Notes: generated from the sequence alone by a model not told the origin. A DNA stretch of 64,000 nucleotides from Flintibacter sp. KGMB00164 (GCF_008727735.1 NZ_CP044227.1:1674001-1738000), one strand, 5' to 3'; counted from the stretch's first letter, positions 1 to 8,731 are shown. Translations and numbers: made by a program.

Positions 1-1734
1 CTGGGTGCCCACGCCGATGAAGTTGAGCTTCCCGCCGCAGACGGGACAGGCGTGGGGCAGGGGCTGGGAAAAACCGCAGTAGTGGCACATGAGCCGCCCG
101 TTGGCCGAGTGGTAGGTGAGCTTTACCGAACACCGGGGACACTGGGGCACCTCACCGCACTCCCCGCAGGACACCATGCGGCTGGCTCCCCGGCGGTTAA
201 GAAGCAGGATGGTCTGCTCCCCACGGGCCAGGTTGTCCCCGATCTCCCGGGCCAGCAGGCCGCTGATAGCTCCCCCGTTGCCCTCCCGCAGCTCCTCCTT
301 CAGGTCCACGATATGCACCTGAGGCAGGGCTTTCTGGTTGTAGCGCTGGGTGAGGGTAAATTGGTGGTAAATCCCCTCCCGGGCACTGTACATGGTCTCC
401 ACCGCCGGGGTGGCGGACCCCAGCACCAGCAGGGCATTCTCCTGGACACAGCGGTACTTGGCCACGTCCCGGGCGTGGTAGCGGGGGGTGTTCTCCGACT
501 TGTAGCTCCCCTCCTGCTCCTCATCCAATATAAGGAGGGACAGGTTTTGCAGCGGCGCGAACACCGCCGAGCGAGTTCCGATGACTACCCGGGCCTTGCC
601 GCTCCGGGCTCGCTTCCACTCGTCGTACCGCTCTCCGGCGGGCAAAGAGCTGTGAAGAACCGCAATCTCCTGTCCAAAGTGGGCGGCAAACACCCGCAGC
701 AGCTGAGGCGTCAGGGCGATCTCAGGCACCAGAACCAGGGCGCTTCCCCCCCGTTCCAGCACCTGCTGGATGAGGCGGATGTACACCTGGGTCTTGCCGC
801 TGCCGGTTACCCCGTAAAGGAGAGCCACGGCGGGCTTTTCCTCCCGGCACAGCCGGTCCAGCCCCTCCAGGGCGGCCTGCTGCTCCTCATTGAGCTGGGG
901 CATTGGCTTGGGCGGCACGTCATCCAGCTGGACCCGGCGGAATACCTCCTGCTGCTCCAAGGTGAGGATGCCGCTCTTGGCCAGGGACTTGATGGTGGCC
1001 GAGGAGGCTCCGGTGAAGTAGCACAATTCCTTAGCGCTGGCCGCACCCAGCTGACAGAGCAGCTCGGTCACCGAGTAGCGCAGGGGTGCAGTCTTTCGCC
1101 GGGGAGTGACCAGGGCCATGGCCTCCTCCGAGGGCATGGCCAGCACTGCCAGCTTCTCCGTCTTGTCCCCTACGCCCCGCTGGGCGCTGGTGACGATCTC
1201 GGCCGCTCCGTGCTCCACCAGATAGCGTATGGCCGGAGTGGGGTCCTTGGGGCCAAAGCCCGCCCGGATCTGCTCCAGCTCCCCCTGGCCTTCCCAGGCC
1301 AGAAGCATATCCACCAGTTTTGTGGCGGCGGCAGAACCTTGGGCGGCCTCATAGGCCCCCTCCCGGTCCACGGTCAGCTTCACGCAGTCCCGCAGGGCGT
1401 AGTAGAGCCCGGCGGGCAGCATGGCCTTCACCGCGTCGTACACGGTACAGAAGTACCGCTCCCGCATCCACAGGGCCAGCTGGAGACCGCGGCGGTCCAG
1501 CACCGGCTCCTCATCCAGGGCGGCGGTGATGGCCTTTAAGCCTCCGCCCGTCTCCTGCTGAGCCAGCGCCAGCACGATGCCGTCCGACCCCCGGTTGCCT
1601 GCCCCAAAGGGGACCAGCACCCGCATCCCCGGCCGCAGCCGGTCCTCTAAAGCTGCGGGAACCAGATAGTCATAGGGCTTATCGATGGCGTAGACCGCCT
1701 TGGATACGGCGACCTTGGCCACGACGCACCCCAT
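1..1734 (-). CDS. priA: Primosomal protein N' (PriA helicase), 3' end cut by window edge
   Basis: PriA reloads the replicative helicase at stalled forks and is a 3'-to-5' superfamily 2 DNA helicase. 578 residues are visible; the C-terminus lies beyond base 1. Start ATG at 1734 follows GGAGG. The N-terminal DNA-binding domain is followed by a Walker A GVTGSGKT near residue 306, a DEEQE box (the DEEH position, with Gln instead of His), and the zinc module with CGECG, CPRC, CHYCG and CPVCGG cysteine pairs. The visible end is just past the last zinc knuckle, at the GVGTQ helicase motif. It is the last gene of yicC-remA-gmk-rpoZ-priA, a common Clostridia order. Family call is certain; only the tail is missing. 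Confidence 0.96.
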   Translation of the reverse strand, partial: MGCVVAKVAVSKAVYAIDKPYDYLVPAALEDRLRPGMRVLVPFGAGNRGSDGIVLALAQQETGGGLKAITAALDEEPVLDRRGLQLALWMRERYFCTVYDAVKAMLPAGLYYALRDCVKLTVDREGAYEAAQGSAAATKLVDMLLAWEGQGELEQIRAGFGPKDPTPAIRYLVEHGAAEIVTSAQRGVGDKTEKLAVLAMPSEEAMALVTPRRKTAPLRYSVTELLCQLGAASAKELCYFTGASSATIKSLAKSGILTLEQQEVFRRVQLDDVPPKPMPQLNEEQQAALEGLDRLCREEKPAVALLYGVTGSGKTQVYIRLIQQVLERGGSALVLVPEIALTPQLLRVFAAHFGQEIAVLHSSLPAGERYDEWKRARSGKARVVIGTRSAVFAPLQNLSLLILDEEQEGSYKSENTPRYHARDVAKYRCVQENALLVLGSATPAVETMYSAREGIYHQFTLTQRYNQKALPQVHIVDLKEELREGNGGAISGLLAREIGDNLARGEQTILLLNRRGASRMVSCGECGEVPQCPRCSVKLTYHSANGRLMCHYCGFSQPLPHACPVCGGKLNFIGVGTQ

Positions 1735-1836
1735 GCTTTCTCCCTCCTTGCAAGCCTAAGAAAGGGCGGAACAACGGCGCGCTCCGGTCCATTGCTCTCG
1801 CCCTTTCTCCGTTGTGTATTCAGGGCCGGGATAACC

Positions 1837-2040
1837 TCAGCCCACCTGCTCCAGCCGCTCGTCCAGCTTGCCGTCAGCCACCTCCTGGATGGCAATGCTC
1901 ACCGGCTTATCGTCCAGAGGCTCTCCGGCGATCTCCGCCTCGCTGGCGATCTCGCGGGCACGGCTGGCCACCACATTCACCAGCTGATAACGGCTGGGCA
2001 CCTTCTTAAGCAGGTCTCTCATAGCAGGATAGAGCATCAT
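1837..2040 (-). CDS. rpoZ: RNA polymerase omega subunit
   Basis: 67-residue omega subunit, which helps assemble and stabilise RNA polymerase around beta'. The sequence has the family landmarks: an N-terminal YPAMRDLL stretch, then YQLVNVVASRAREI (helix that contacts beta') and KPVSIAIQEVADGK. The start ATG overlaps the gmk stop by four bases (ATGA), so translation is coupled. Its place after gmk is the usual one in Firmicutes. The roughly 100 bases between its stop and priA contain only a weak long-loop inverted repeat (1760-1768 with 1799-1807). Confidence 0.95.
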   Translation of the reverse strand: MMLYPAMRDLLKKVPSRYQLVNVVASRAREIASEAEIAGEPLDDKPVSIAIQEVADGKLDERLEQVG

Positions 2041-2654
2041 AACGCAAAAACTCCTTCATAAATAGATTTCCGGTTTTCCACGCGGCACTCGGCCGAGATG
2101 AGAATGGACTCGATCTCAGACACCGCATTGGAAACCTTGTCGTTGATAACCAGATAGTCGTACTTGGAAATTTCCTTCGCCTCCTGGCGGGCCTTCTCCA
2201 GCCGTCCCTGGATCACTTCCTCGCTGTCGGTATGACGGCCGTGAAGACGGCGGGAGAGTTCCTCAAAGGAGGGCGGGATAATGAAAATAAACAGGGCGTC
2301 GGGGCAGCGGGAGCGGACCTTGGCCGCGCCCTGGACCTCGATGTCCAGCAGCACATCGATGCCGGCGTCCAGCTTCTCCTGGATCACCTTCAAGGAGGTG
2401 CCGTAGTAGTTATTGACGTACTCCGCATACTCCAGCAGCTCATCCCGCTGGATCATGCCCTCAAACTCCTCTCGGGAGACGAAGTTGTAGTTCACTCCGT
2501 TCTGCTCTCCCACCCGGGGCTGCCGGGTGGTGTAAGAGACGGAGAAATGGATGTTGTTTCGCTGGCCCAGCAGCTCAGCGATCACCGTGCTTTTTCCCAC
2601 CCCGGAGGGGCCGGAGAGCACAATGAGCTGTCCCTTCTCTTTCTTTCGGATCAT
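2037..2654 (-). CDS. gmk: Guanylate kinase
   Basis: 205 residues, the normal length. Phosphorylates GMP to GDP with ATP in the cytoplasm. The P-loop GPSGVGKST lies at about residues 15-23, followed by the GMP-binding segment with [11 protein letters not shown] and the YNFVSREEF motif, then the LDIEVQGA strand. The start ATG overlaps the remA stop (ATGA) and its own stop overlaps the rpoZ start, so remA-gmk-rpoZ is a translationally coupled chain. No anomalies are visible. Confidence 0.97.
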   Translation of the reverse strand: MIRKKEKGQLIVLSGPSGVGKSTVIAELLGQRNNIHFSVSYTTRQPRVGEQNGVNYNFVSREEFEGMIQRDELLEYAEYVNNYYGTSLKVIQEKLDAGIDVLLDIEVQGAAKVRSRCPDALFIFIIPPSFEELSRRLHGRHTDSEEVIQGRLEKARQEAKEISKYDYLVINDKVSNAVSEIESILISAECRVENRKSIYEGVFAL

Positions 2655-2914
2655 TCCGCTTCCTCCTCTGCGTTGTCCTTCTCCCCCGCCGCCCGGTTGG
2701 CCACCGTCTCTGGCTGCAGAGCGGAGAGGACCAGGTGGTCGTTGTCCATGATGAGCACCGCCCGGGTGCGCCGGCCGTAGGTGGCGTCGATGAGCACGCC
2801 CCGGTCCCGGGCCTCCTGGACCATACGCTTGATGGGGGCAGACTCGGGGCTGACAATGGCGATGAGCCGCCCGGCGGAGATCATATTGCCAAATCCAATG
2901 TTGATCAGCTTCAT
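2651..2914 (-). CDS. remA: RemA/DUF370 DNA-binding regulator
   Basis: 87 residues. In Bacillus, RemA is a small DNA-binding protein that activates biofilm matrix and osmoprotection genes; the family is also called DUF370. Landmarks are the N-terminal [27 protein letters not shown] and the [12 protein letters not shown] segment. The last 18 residues are an acidic Asn/Glu-rich tail. ATG at 2914 follows GGAGG. It lies between yicC and gmk, as it usually does in Firmicutes. What it controls in this organism cannot be told from the sequence. Confidence 0.93.
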   Translation of the reverse strand: MKLINIGFGNMISAGRLIAIVSPESAPIKRMVQEARDRGVLIDATYGRRTRAVLIMDNDHLVLSALQPETVANRAAGEKDNAEEEAE

Positions 2915-2926
2915 GGACCGGCCTCC

Positions 2927-3805
2927 TTACTCAATATTCTGCACCTGCTCCCGGATCTTCTCGATCTCGGCCTTGATGTCCACCACATGGCGGGCAATGT
3001 CGATGTCGCTGCACTTGGAGCCGATGGTGTTGGCTTCCCGGTTGAACTCCTGAATGAGGAAGTCCAGCTTGCGTCCGGTGGCTCCTCCCTGCTCCAGCAT
3101 GTGCCGCAGCTGGCCGATGTGGCTGCGCAGACGCACGGTCTCCTCGTCCACCGCCACCTTATCGGCAAAAATGGCCGCCTCAGTGAGGATACGGGCGGGG
3201 TCCAGCTGGGTGTTGGAGAGCACCTCGTTCATCCGGGCCTCCAGCTTGGCGCGGTACTCGGCCACCGTCTGGGGAGAGCGCTCCTCCACCTTACCCACCA
3301 GTTCCTCGATGCGGGCAGCACGGGAGAGCACGTCAGCCTCCAGCCGCGCTCCCTCCCGGGTACGCATCTGGTCGAAGTCGGCAAGAGCCCGGTCCAGAAC
3401 GGAACAGATGTCCTGAGCCCGCTGCTCCACATCCTCCTCCGCCTTTTCCGCCAGCAGTACGTCGGGGAACCGGGACAGCAGGGACACGGAGATGTCCTTG
3501 GACAGGCCGTAGCGCTCGGCCAGCTGGGTAAGGGCGGCGTAATAGCCGTCGGCCAGGGGCTGGTTCACCGACACCTGGACCTGTTCGCCGCCAGTGGAAT
3601 CCAGGGTGACGAATACGTCCACCTTTCCCCGGGAAATGGTGTTCTGCACACGGCTTTTGATGGTCTCCTCCGCAAAGAGGTAGAGCCGGGGCATGCGGAC
3701 ATTGCAGTCCAAGTAGCGGTTATTGACCGAACGCAGCTCCACCGTGATGGTGCAGCCGTTGAGGGTATCCTCTGCCCGGCCGTAGCCGGTCATACTTTTG
3801 ACCAT
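2927..3805 (-). CDS. yicC: YicC/YloC family endoribonuclease
   Basis: 292 residues from the ATG at 3805, chosen over an in-frame GTG at 3814 because the AAGGAAG ribosome binding site is about 8 bases from the ATG and includes the GTG. The N-terminus has the family signature MTGYGRAE; the middle has the coiled, Glu/Arg-rich segment around SRAARIEELVGKVEER; the C-terminus has GRKLDFLIQEFNREANTIGSK followed by the DUF1732-type ending with KAEIEKIREQVQNIE. E. coli YicC is reported as an endoribonuclease acting on RNA hairpins; the activity here is inferred. First gene of the yicC-remA-gmk-rpoZ-priA cluster. Confidence 0.93.
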   Translation of the reverse strand: MVKSMTGYGRAEDTLNGCTITVELRSVNNRYLDCNVRMPRLYLFAEETIKSRVQNTISRGKVDVFVTLDSTGGEQVQVSVNQPLADGYYAALTQLAERYGLSKDISVSLLSRFPDVLLAEKAEEDVEQRAQDICSVLDRALADFDQMRTREGARLEADVLSRAARIEELVGKVEERSPQTVAEYRAKLEARMNEVLSNTQLDPARILTEAAIFADKVAVDEETVRLRSHIGQLRHMLEQGGATGRKLDFLIQEFNREANTIGSKCSDIDIARHVVDIKAEIEKIREQVQNIE

Positions 3806-3882
3806 GGGGGTCACTTCCTTATGTCATGGATTGTACCCAGTCATGCGGGAACCAACCCGCCGCCGGGAAAAAGGGGGCCGCC

Positions 3883-4413
3883 TTACCGTCCCCGTCCGGG
3901 ACGCAGGCGCACCATCACCGCCCCAATGAGGCGGCTCAAACCGATATCGTAGATGAGAAATACCACGTTGCCCACCAGATAGACAAGCCAGGTCTTCTCT
4001 CCGATCCACTGGGGCAGCGCAGGAAGGAACAGAGAGCGGAAGACGAACCAGCAGATGCTCAGGGCCAAATTGAGGAAGGCAAACTTTCCAACCCACTCCA
4101 CCACACGGCTCTTCACGTTCTCCATGCGGCTCTTCACCGTGGGATACAGCCCCAAAAAGCACAGGTACATCAGGGCTACGCCCTTGTCCGGCAGCAGCAG
4201 AAGCCCCAGCACCGAGGCCGCCGCCCAGCACAGAAGGCCCGCCGGACGGCCTGCCGCAATGACTGCTCCAATGGGGAACAGGCCCGCCGCTGCGGTCAGC
4301 CCCAGCTTTCCCGTGGGGAAAAAGCAGGCCAGCCACATTACAGCCAGACTGCCCGCGGCCAGTACGCCGCCCAGCGCCGTGCGCCGGGTGGAATCAGACG
4401 CCCGCCCGGCCAT
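3883..4413 (-). CDS. Small polytopic membrane protein, unrecognised
   Basis: 176 residues from ATG at 4413, one base after the J-protein stop (TGA, 4415-4417), so the two are probably translationally coupled. An upstream in-frame start at 4521 would lie inside the J-protein and lacks a ribosome binding site. About five hydrophobic segments are visible, with a short basic loop in the middle (YPTVKSRMENVKSR) and a basic C-terminus (RLRPGRGR). I do not recognise the family. The operon context (J-domain protein, DUF5685) suggests it works with them at the membrane, but this is inference only. Confidence 0.8.
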   Translation of the reverse strand: MAGRASDSTRRTALGGVLAAGSLAVMWLACFFPTGKLGLTAAAGLFPIGAVIAAGRPAGLLCWAAASVLGLLLLPDKGVALMYLCFLGLYPTVKSRMENVKSRVVEWVGKFAFLNLALSICWFVFRSLFLPALPQWIGEKTWLVYLVGNVVFLIYDIGLSRLIGAVMVRLRPGRGR

Positions 4414-4414
4414 A

Positions 4415-5020
4415 TCAGTTACATCCTCCGCACAGGCACTGCCAGCACAGCAGAGCGGTACAACAGTCCATGCTGTCGATACCTCCTCCGGAGTGATAAG
4501 GCCGGTAGGCCTGGCCGCCACGCTGCATCATGTTCAGGGCCTGACGGTACTCCATATTGCCCGGCTCCATCTGGACGGCCAGGCTGTAATTCTGCATAGC
4601 CTCGTCCAGCCAGCCCCGGCGGTAGGCGATGCTTCCCCGCAGGAAGTACCACTCGCCTCCGTGCTGAGGCATCTCATCCAGCAGCCGCTCGGCAGTGTTC
4701 AGATCCCCCATGTTGATGAGGTTTCGCACCCGGGCGTAGGTAGGGTTGCCGCCATACTGCTGTTGCTGCTGGTAGCCACCCTGGTAGCCGCCGGAGGAGG
4801 AACTACCGCTTTGATAGCTGCCGCCTCCCCCGCTGCGCTGCTTCTGGATGGCCTCATAGGCCTCGTTGATCTCTTTCATCTTCTCCTCAGCCAAGTCGGC
4901 CAGAGGATTGTCCACGTAGTTGTCCGGATGGTACTTCCGGGCCAGCTCCCGGTAGGCTTTCTTGATCTCCTGATCGCTGGCATTGGAACTGACGCCTAAG
5001 ACGGTGTAGGGATCTCTCAT
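4415..5020 (-). CDS. J-domain protein with TPR-like middle and Cys-rich tail
   Basis: 201 residues from ATG at 5020, which overlaps the DUF5685 stop (ATGA) and has GGAGA about 8 bases upstream. Residues 1-62 are a canonical J-domain with the HPD motif at 31-33, which in DnaJ proteins stimulates Hsp70 ATPase. Residues 63-92 are a Gly/Ser/Gln-rich linker. Residues 94-163 look like two TPR-type helical hairpins ([18 protein letters not shown], then [18 protein letters not shown]). The last 16 residues hold six cysteines (186, 187, 192, 195, 197, 200), unlike the zinc-finger region of true DnaJ, which is absent. This is therefore a specialised J-protein, not the general chaperone DnaJ. The Cys tail could bind metal or be acylated; neither is shown. 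Confidence 0.88.
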   Translation of the reverse strand: MRDPYTVLGVSSNASDQEIKKAYRELARKYHPDNYVDNPLADLAEEKMKEINEAYEAIQKQRSGGGGSYQSGSSSSGGYQGGYQQQQQYGGNPTYARVRNLINMGDLNTAERLLDEMPQHGGEWYFLRGSIAYRRGWLDEAMQNYSLAVQMEPGNMEYRQALNMMQRGGQAYRPYHSGGGIDSMDCCTALLCWQCLCGGCN

Positions 5021-5889
5021 TGATTCTGTCTCCATATCGTTTGTTTTTGGATCTGCTTCCAGCTGCCCTCAAAGACAGCCCGCTGTACCAGAGGCAGGCC
5101 CAGGTACAGGATATTCTCAATTACCGGCCAGCGACTGCCGAAGGACAGCAGCTGGGCGGCGGAATACATGCGGTTGAGGGAGTGATTTAACGTAAGCTCC
5201 AGGGCCTCCCGATTTCCCTGGGGGCCAAAGCGGGCGGCCACCGGGTTGTATCGCCCCGCCTGGGCATCCTCCTCCAGGTCGTCCTGGGCATCGATCAAAT
5301 AGATCCACCGCCCCAGGTGGTAGAGAAGCTCCTCCAGCGGCCGATCCCGGAGGGGATCGCCGGTAGAGGGTGCCGCCGCCTGAAGCAGGCGCGCAAAGGT
5401 GTCGGCGGTCCGGTCTATGGATGGGCACTTCTCCCGCTCCAGAGTATCCAGCTCCTCCAAACATGTCCGCACCGCCTCATTAAAATCCGGGCAGTGGCGG
5501 GCCGCCTTTTTATAGGCCCGGCGCAGGAACAAAGCCAGTCCCCGGGCGGGCAGGCCTCTCCAGAAGCCGTCATCCCGGATCTTGTCCCGCAGCTGCCACC
5601 AGGTAAGGATCACACTCTCATCGGCCGCCAGCTCCAGAGCCGGGCTGGCAGGACACATGGTCTTTTTTAATACAGGATGGACCGAGCAGCGCTTCCGGCA
5701 GGGGGCGTAAGGCTCCTCCTCCGGGGTGAGCAGCAGGGCCAGAAAGGTAAAGTCGTAGTTGAGAAACCAGGTGGACGTCCAGCCGCACCGCTCCTTCATG
5801 CACCGGCACAGCCCGCAGTAGGCGGCCCGGTACAGATCAAAGTCCCGGCACTTCAGTTCGTCCCGCACAGGCCTGACATAGCCGAACAT
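5017..5889 (-). CDS. DUF5685-type cysteine-rich protein
   Basis: 290 residues. The N-terminal 80 residues carry eight cysteines (14, 25, 28, 30, 35, 64, 68, 79), arranged as CGLCRC, C, CRKRC and C, which looks like a metal site. A second motif, an acid-rich [10 protein letters not shown] at 199-208 followed by GRYNP at 212-216, resembles the aspartate-rich motifs of all-alpha isoprenoid synthase folds. I recognise the overall pattern as DUF5685, a family without an assigned function as far as I know. It ends in a four-base overlap with the J-domain protein, and it starts 11 bases after the rseC stop. No signal peptide or clear membrane span. Enzyme activity should not be assumed. Confidence 0.75.
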   Translation of the reverse strand: MFGYVRPVRDELKCRDFDLYRAAYCGLCRCMKERCGWTSTWFLNYDFTFLALLLTPEEEPYAPCRKRCSVHPVLKKTMCPASPALELAADESVILTWWQLRDKIRDDGFWRGLPARGLALFLRRAYKKAARHCPDFNEAVRTCLEELDTLEREKCPSIDRTADTFARLLQAAAPSTGDPLRDRPLEELLYHLGRWIYLIDAQDDLEEDAQAGRYNPVAARFGPQGNREALELTLNHSLNRMYSAAQLLSFGSRWPVIENILYLGLPLVQRAVFEGSWKQIQKQTIWRQNQ

Positions 5890-5899
5890 GACCAGTTCC

Positions 5900-6316
5900 T
5901 CAGAACTGGCGCAGGATGGTAAACTCCGGTTCCTGCCGGCGGGTCACCGCCCGGTTCACCAGCACGGCGGGCAGGAAGCCCACCACCAGTCCCACCCCGG
6001 CCATACCAACCGAGGGCATTTCACCCATTCCCAGTGCCTTGCCCAGCAAATAACCCAGGACCAGGAACACACAGGGAATGGCGAAGATCAGCAGGGCGAT
6101 GCCGATGGAGCTGCCCGAGGTAGCCTCTACCTCCACCCGCTCTCCCGGCTTGGCTCCGATGGGGTTGCTGGCCAGAGCCAGGATCTCCCCCTTGGGCTTC
6201 TGCATGCAGCCGGCGCAGTCTCCTCCGCAGCTCAATCCGCACTCCACCTGGCGCAGGAGAGAGACCTCCACCACGCCGGAGCGCACTTCTTTTTTTACGA
6301 TGGCACTTTGATTCAT
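5900..6316 (-). CDS. RseC/MucC-family membrane protein
   Basis: 138 residues. The N-terminal cytoplasmic part has the RseC-type four-cysteine motif C-x3-C-x3-C-x2-C (CGLSCGGDCAGC, residues about 26-37). Two hydrophobic segments follow (about 70-93 and 102-120), then a short basic C-terminus. RseC in E. coli belongs to the SoxR-reducing Rsx/Rnf-associated system; no Rnf genes are visible here, so it may act on another partner. It lies between cdaR and the DUF5685/J-protein pair, making a run of Cys-rich proteins. Family assignment is good, role uncertain. Confidence 0.85.
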   Translation of the reverse strand: MNQSAIVKKEVRSGVVEVSLLRQVECGLSCGGDCAGCMQKPKGEILALASNPIGAKPGERVEVEATSGSSIGIALLIFAIPCVFLVLGYLLGKALGMGEMPSVGMAGVGLVVGFLPAVLVNRAVTRRQEPEFTILRQF

Positions 6317-6343
6317 GATGCTGTTCTGCCTCCAGAAATAATG

Positions 6344-7576
6344 CTAGATCTTTTTGATGTTGACCACAATTTTATATTCTCCAATGACGCCCACCTCATC
6401 GCTGGCGTTGAGATAGACGGTCACCGGCACGGAATTGGTGCCTGTGGCAGTGATTTTGGACATATCGGCCACGATCCAAACCTGATTGGGGTCCACCTGC
6501 TCCAGGGCGCTCTCGCTGCCCCGGATGACGATGGTGCGGGTCTGGGTCACCTTTTCCACAGAGTACCCATCGGGTACGTTGGCAATCTCAATATTGGACA
6601 CATCCAAAGACCGGGTGGACAGTCCCTTGATGGTGACGGTCACCTGGGCCTCCGTGATCCCCGAGGCGTTGTCCAGCGCCGAGGAGAGACGGATGGGCAT
6701 GGTGATAACGCTGGTATCCAGCACGGTGGACAGGTCGATGCTGCCCAAAGAGATCTCGGTGAGGCCGGCCACCGCGTCCTCGGTGCCGATGACGTTGATG
6801 GTCTTGGGCTGGATGTCCACCTCCACATCTCCGTCGCCGGTGGCGCCGCCACCGGGAATGAAGCTTACAGTCAGAGGTACCTCCTTCATAACTCCCACCG
6901 GCAGCGTCAGGTAGGCAGTCTCCTCACTCAGGCTGATATTGGTATCAGTAAGCGGCTCGTCATTCTCATCCAGCAGGGTGATGGGCAGCCGTCCGGAGTA
7001 GCTCTGCTTCAAGCCGTCCGCCTCCAGGATCACCACGGCCCGGCTGACCTGAGCCAGCTGCTCCGCCGTGCCGCTGAGCTCCACTGTCTCCGGATCGAAG
7101 ACAGGGGTGCCGGCCTGATAGCCGTCGGCTACGCTGCCCTCCAGCTTCAGTTCCAGCGTCTTGGTCTCGGTGGACAGGTTATCAATGACTACGGTGACGA
7201 TCTGGGCCGAGTCGGGAAAAAACGCGCCGGTGGTATCAATATTGCTGGGCAGCTTGGGGGTACAGGCCAGCTGATACTCCCCCGGCTCCGAACACTGGGA
7301 CACATCCACCGTGGCGGTAATGTTCTCCCGGCTCAGATCGTTGTGGACACTGATGGGAGCGTTCACAGTAATATTTACTGTCTTCTGAGATATGGAGGCC
7401 ACGGTCAGTCCCCGCTCCTCCAGCACCCGCTCACCGGACACCTGGATCTCGATGCCGTAATAGGTGCCATCCTGAGTAGGGTTCTCTACGTCCCGGATAT
7501 ACAGCCATACCAGCACGGCCAGCAGGATCGACAGGAGGATGTAGAACGACCGGCTATCACGCAAACGGTTGATCAT
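6344..7576 (-). CDS. cdaR: CdaR, YbbR-domain regulator of CdaA
   Basis: 410 residues from ATG at 7576, which overlaps the cdaA stop as ATGA. A single N-terminal membrane span (about 9-27: FYILLSILLAVLVWLYI) anchors an extracytoplasmic region made of repeated YbbR modules, each with the pattern of a beta-rich segment around P-x-TVxV and a NPxxV/DPxxV turn. CdaR in Bacillus and Listeria binds CdaA and modulates cyclic-di-AMP synthesis. Gene order cdaA-cdaR is the conserved one; the usual third gene glmM is not next to it in this window. Confidence 0.93.
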   Translation of the reverse strand: MINRLRDSRSFYILLSILLAVLVWLYIRDVENPTQDGTYYGIEIQVSGERVLEERGLTVASISQKTVNITVNAPISVHNDLSRENITATVDVSQCSEPGEYQLACTPKLPSNIDTTGAFFPDSAQIVTVVIDNLSTETKTLELKLEGSVADGYQAGTPVFDPETVELSGTAEQLAQVSRAVVILEADGLKQSYSGRLPITLLDENDEPLTDTNISLSEETAYLTLPVGVMKEVPLTVSFIPGGGATGDGDVEVDIQPKTINVIGTEDAVAGLTEISLGSIDLSTVLDTSVITMPIRLSSALDNASGITEAQVTVTIKGLSTRSLDVSNIEIANVPDGYSVEKVTQTRTIVIRGSESALEQVDPNQVWIVADMSKITATGTNSVPVTVYLNASDEVGVIGEYKIVVNIKKI

Positions 7577-8469
7577 TTTTCTTCCTCCTCTTTCTTCCAC
7601 CGGGCAAACAGGTTAGTCAGCATCTGCATGGCAGCTCGGTTCTTCTCCTCCCCGCTTCCGTCGTCGGCCAGCAGCTCATTGCGCAGCAGCCGCTCCAGGG
7701 TCTCGGGAGCCAGATGGCGCTTGAGCATGCCGCCCACGGCCGCGGAGATGGAGCCCGTCTCCTCCGAGACGATGACCACCACAGCGTCGGAGTGCTCGCT
7801 CATGCCGATGCCGGCGCGGTGGCGCATGCCCAGGTCCCGGCTCAGGTTGGTGTTGCCCGACAGGGGAAGCATACAGCCCGCACCAACGATCCGGCCGTCC
7901 CGGACGATCACCGCTCCGTCGTGGAGAGGCGCTTTGTTCCAAAACAGATTTTTCAGCAGTTCACTGGAGATGGAGCAGTCCAGGGCGGTACCGGTCTTGA
8001 TCACATCATCCAGAAGATTTTTCCGCTCAAAGACCATCAGCGCCCCCACCTTGTCCTTGGACATGGAGGTGTAGGCCTCCACCGTCTGGGTGATGGCGGT
8101 ATCGATATCATGAAGAGGCAAGGGACGGGATGTGGAAAATACATCGGTGAGCTTTCCGCTGCCCATCCGCTCCAAGGCCTGACGCAGCTCGGGCTGGAAC
8201 AGGATGACCAGCATCAGGATGCCCCACTCCACCACCTTGTTCAGCAGGTACCCTGTGGCCGTCAGCCGGAAGCCATAGGCCAGGCACAGCGCCAAAATCA
8301 GCACCGTGATGCCTCGCAGCACCCGCCCGGAGCTGGTCTTGCGCATCAGCCACAGGGCCTTATAGATAACCAGGGAGAGGATGGCCACATCGACAAGATC
8401 CTTCACCTTGATGGTGCTCAAAATCGGGATCTCCTCCTGAAAGAAGCTGAATATGGTCTGCAACAACAC
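7573..8469 (-). CDS. cdaA: Diadenylate cyclase CdaA (DacA)
   Basis: Makes cyclic-di-AMP from two ATP at the membrane. About 298 residues. Three N-terminal membrane spans are followed by the DisA_N domain with the two signature motifs APLHDGAVIV and DLGMRHRAGIGMSE; the C-terminus is a charged tail ending KKEEEEK. The start is ambiguous: AAGGGGAG is followed by GTG at 8469 (4 bases away), TTG at 8466 and TTG at 8463; an upstream in-frame GTG at 8487 is ahead of this ribosome binding site and unlikely. A sigma-A-type promoter lies at 8554-8582. cdaA heads a probable operon running to about 3883. Confidence 0.95.
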   Translation of the reverse strand: MLLQTIFSFFQEEIPILSTIKVKDLVDVAILSLVIYKALWLMRKTSSGRVLRGITVLILALCLAYGFRLTATGYLLNKVVEWGILMLVILFQPELRQALERMGSGKLTDVFSTSRPLPLHDIDTAITQTVEAYTSMSKDKVGALMVFERKNLLDDVIKTGTALDCSISSELLKNLFWNKAPLHDGAVIVRDGRIVGAGCMLPLSGNTNLSRDLGMRHRAGIGMSEHSDAVVVIVSEETGSISAAVGGMLKRHLAPETLERLLRNELLADDGSGEEKNRAAMQMLTNLFARWKKEEEEK

Positions 8470-8553
8470 TGATCTCCCCTTTTCCACCGGGCATTGGCCG
8501 CCCGGCGCCGCAAAACAAAATAAGGCAAATAGACAGATACGCTTATCTTAGTT

Positions 8554-8582
8554 ATTATACGATATTCCACCTCCAATGGCAA
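8554..8582 (-). promoter_or_regulatory. Sigma-A-type promoter for cdaA operon
   Basis: On the minus strand TTGCCA (8577-8582), 17-base spacer, TATAAT (8554-8559). Expected transcription start near 8547, giving a leader of about 80 bases before cdaA. The 324-base gap between cdaA and the desulfoferrodoxin gene (8470-8793) otherwise holds the divergent promoter at 8703-8731 and a TTCATGAA palindrome at 8611-8618. Confidence 0.8.
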
Positions 8583-8702
8583 CCTTATTTGGCCATGGAA
8601 GAATGAAAATTTCATGAATTTTCCCTTCAAATTTTCTCCTAAACGCACACTGCGCCCCCACTGCGCCCCCACAATTTTTCTGCCGCCGCAGCCATCCCAT
8701 CA

Positions 8703-8731
8703 TTGACTTCCGCCCTGCTTCCACGTATAAT
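8703..8731 (+). promoter_or_regulatory. Sigma-A-type promoter for desulfoferrodoxin
   Basis: TTGACT (8703-8708), exact 17-base spacer, TATAAT (8726-8731). Start of transcription expected about 8738, so the leader is about 55 bases. Confidence 0.85.

Noticed and set aside
1759-1808. Terminator between rpoZ and priA
   Set aside because: The 9-10 base stem has a loop of about 30 bases and no T tract; probably not functional.
5888-8074. Long plus-strand open frame over rseC, cdaR and cdaA
   Set aside because: Antisense to three recognised genes and has no domain of its own.
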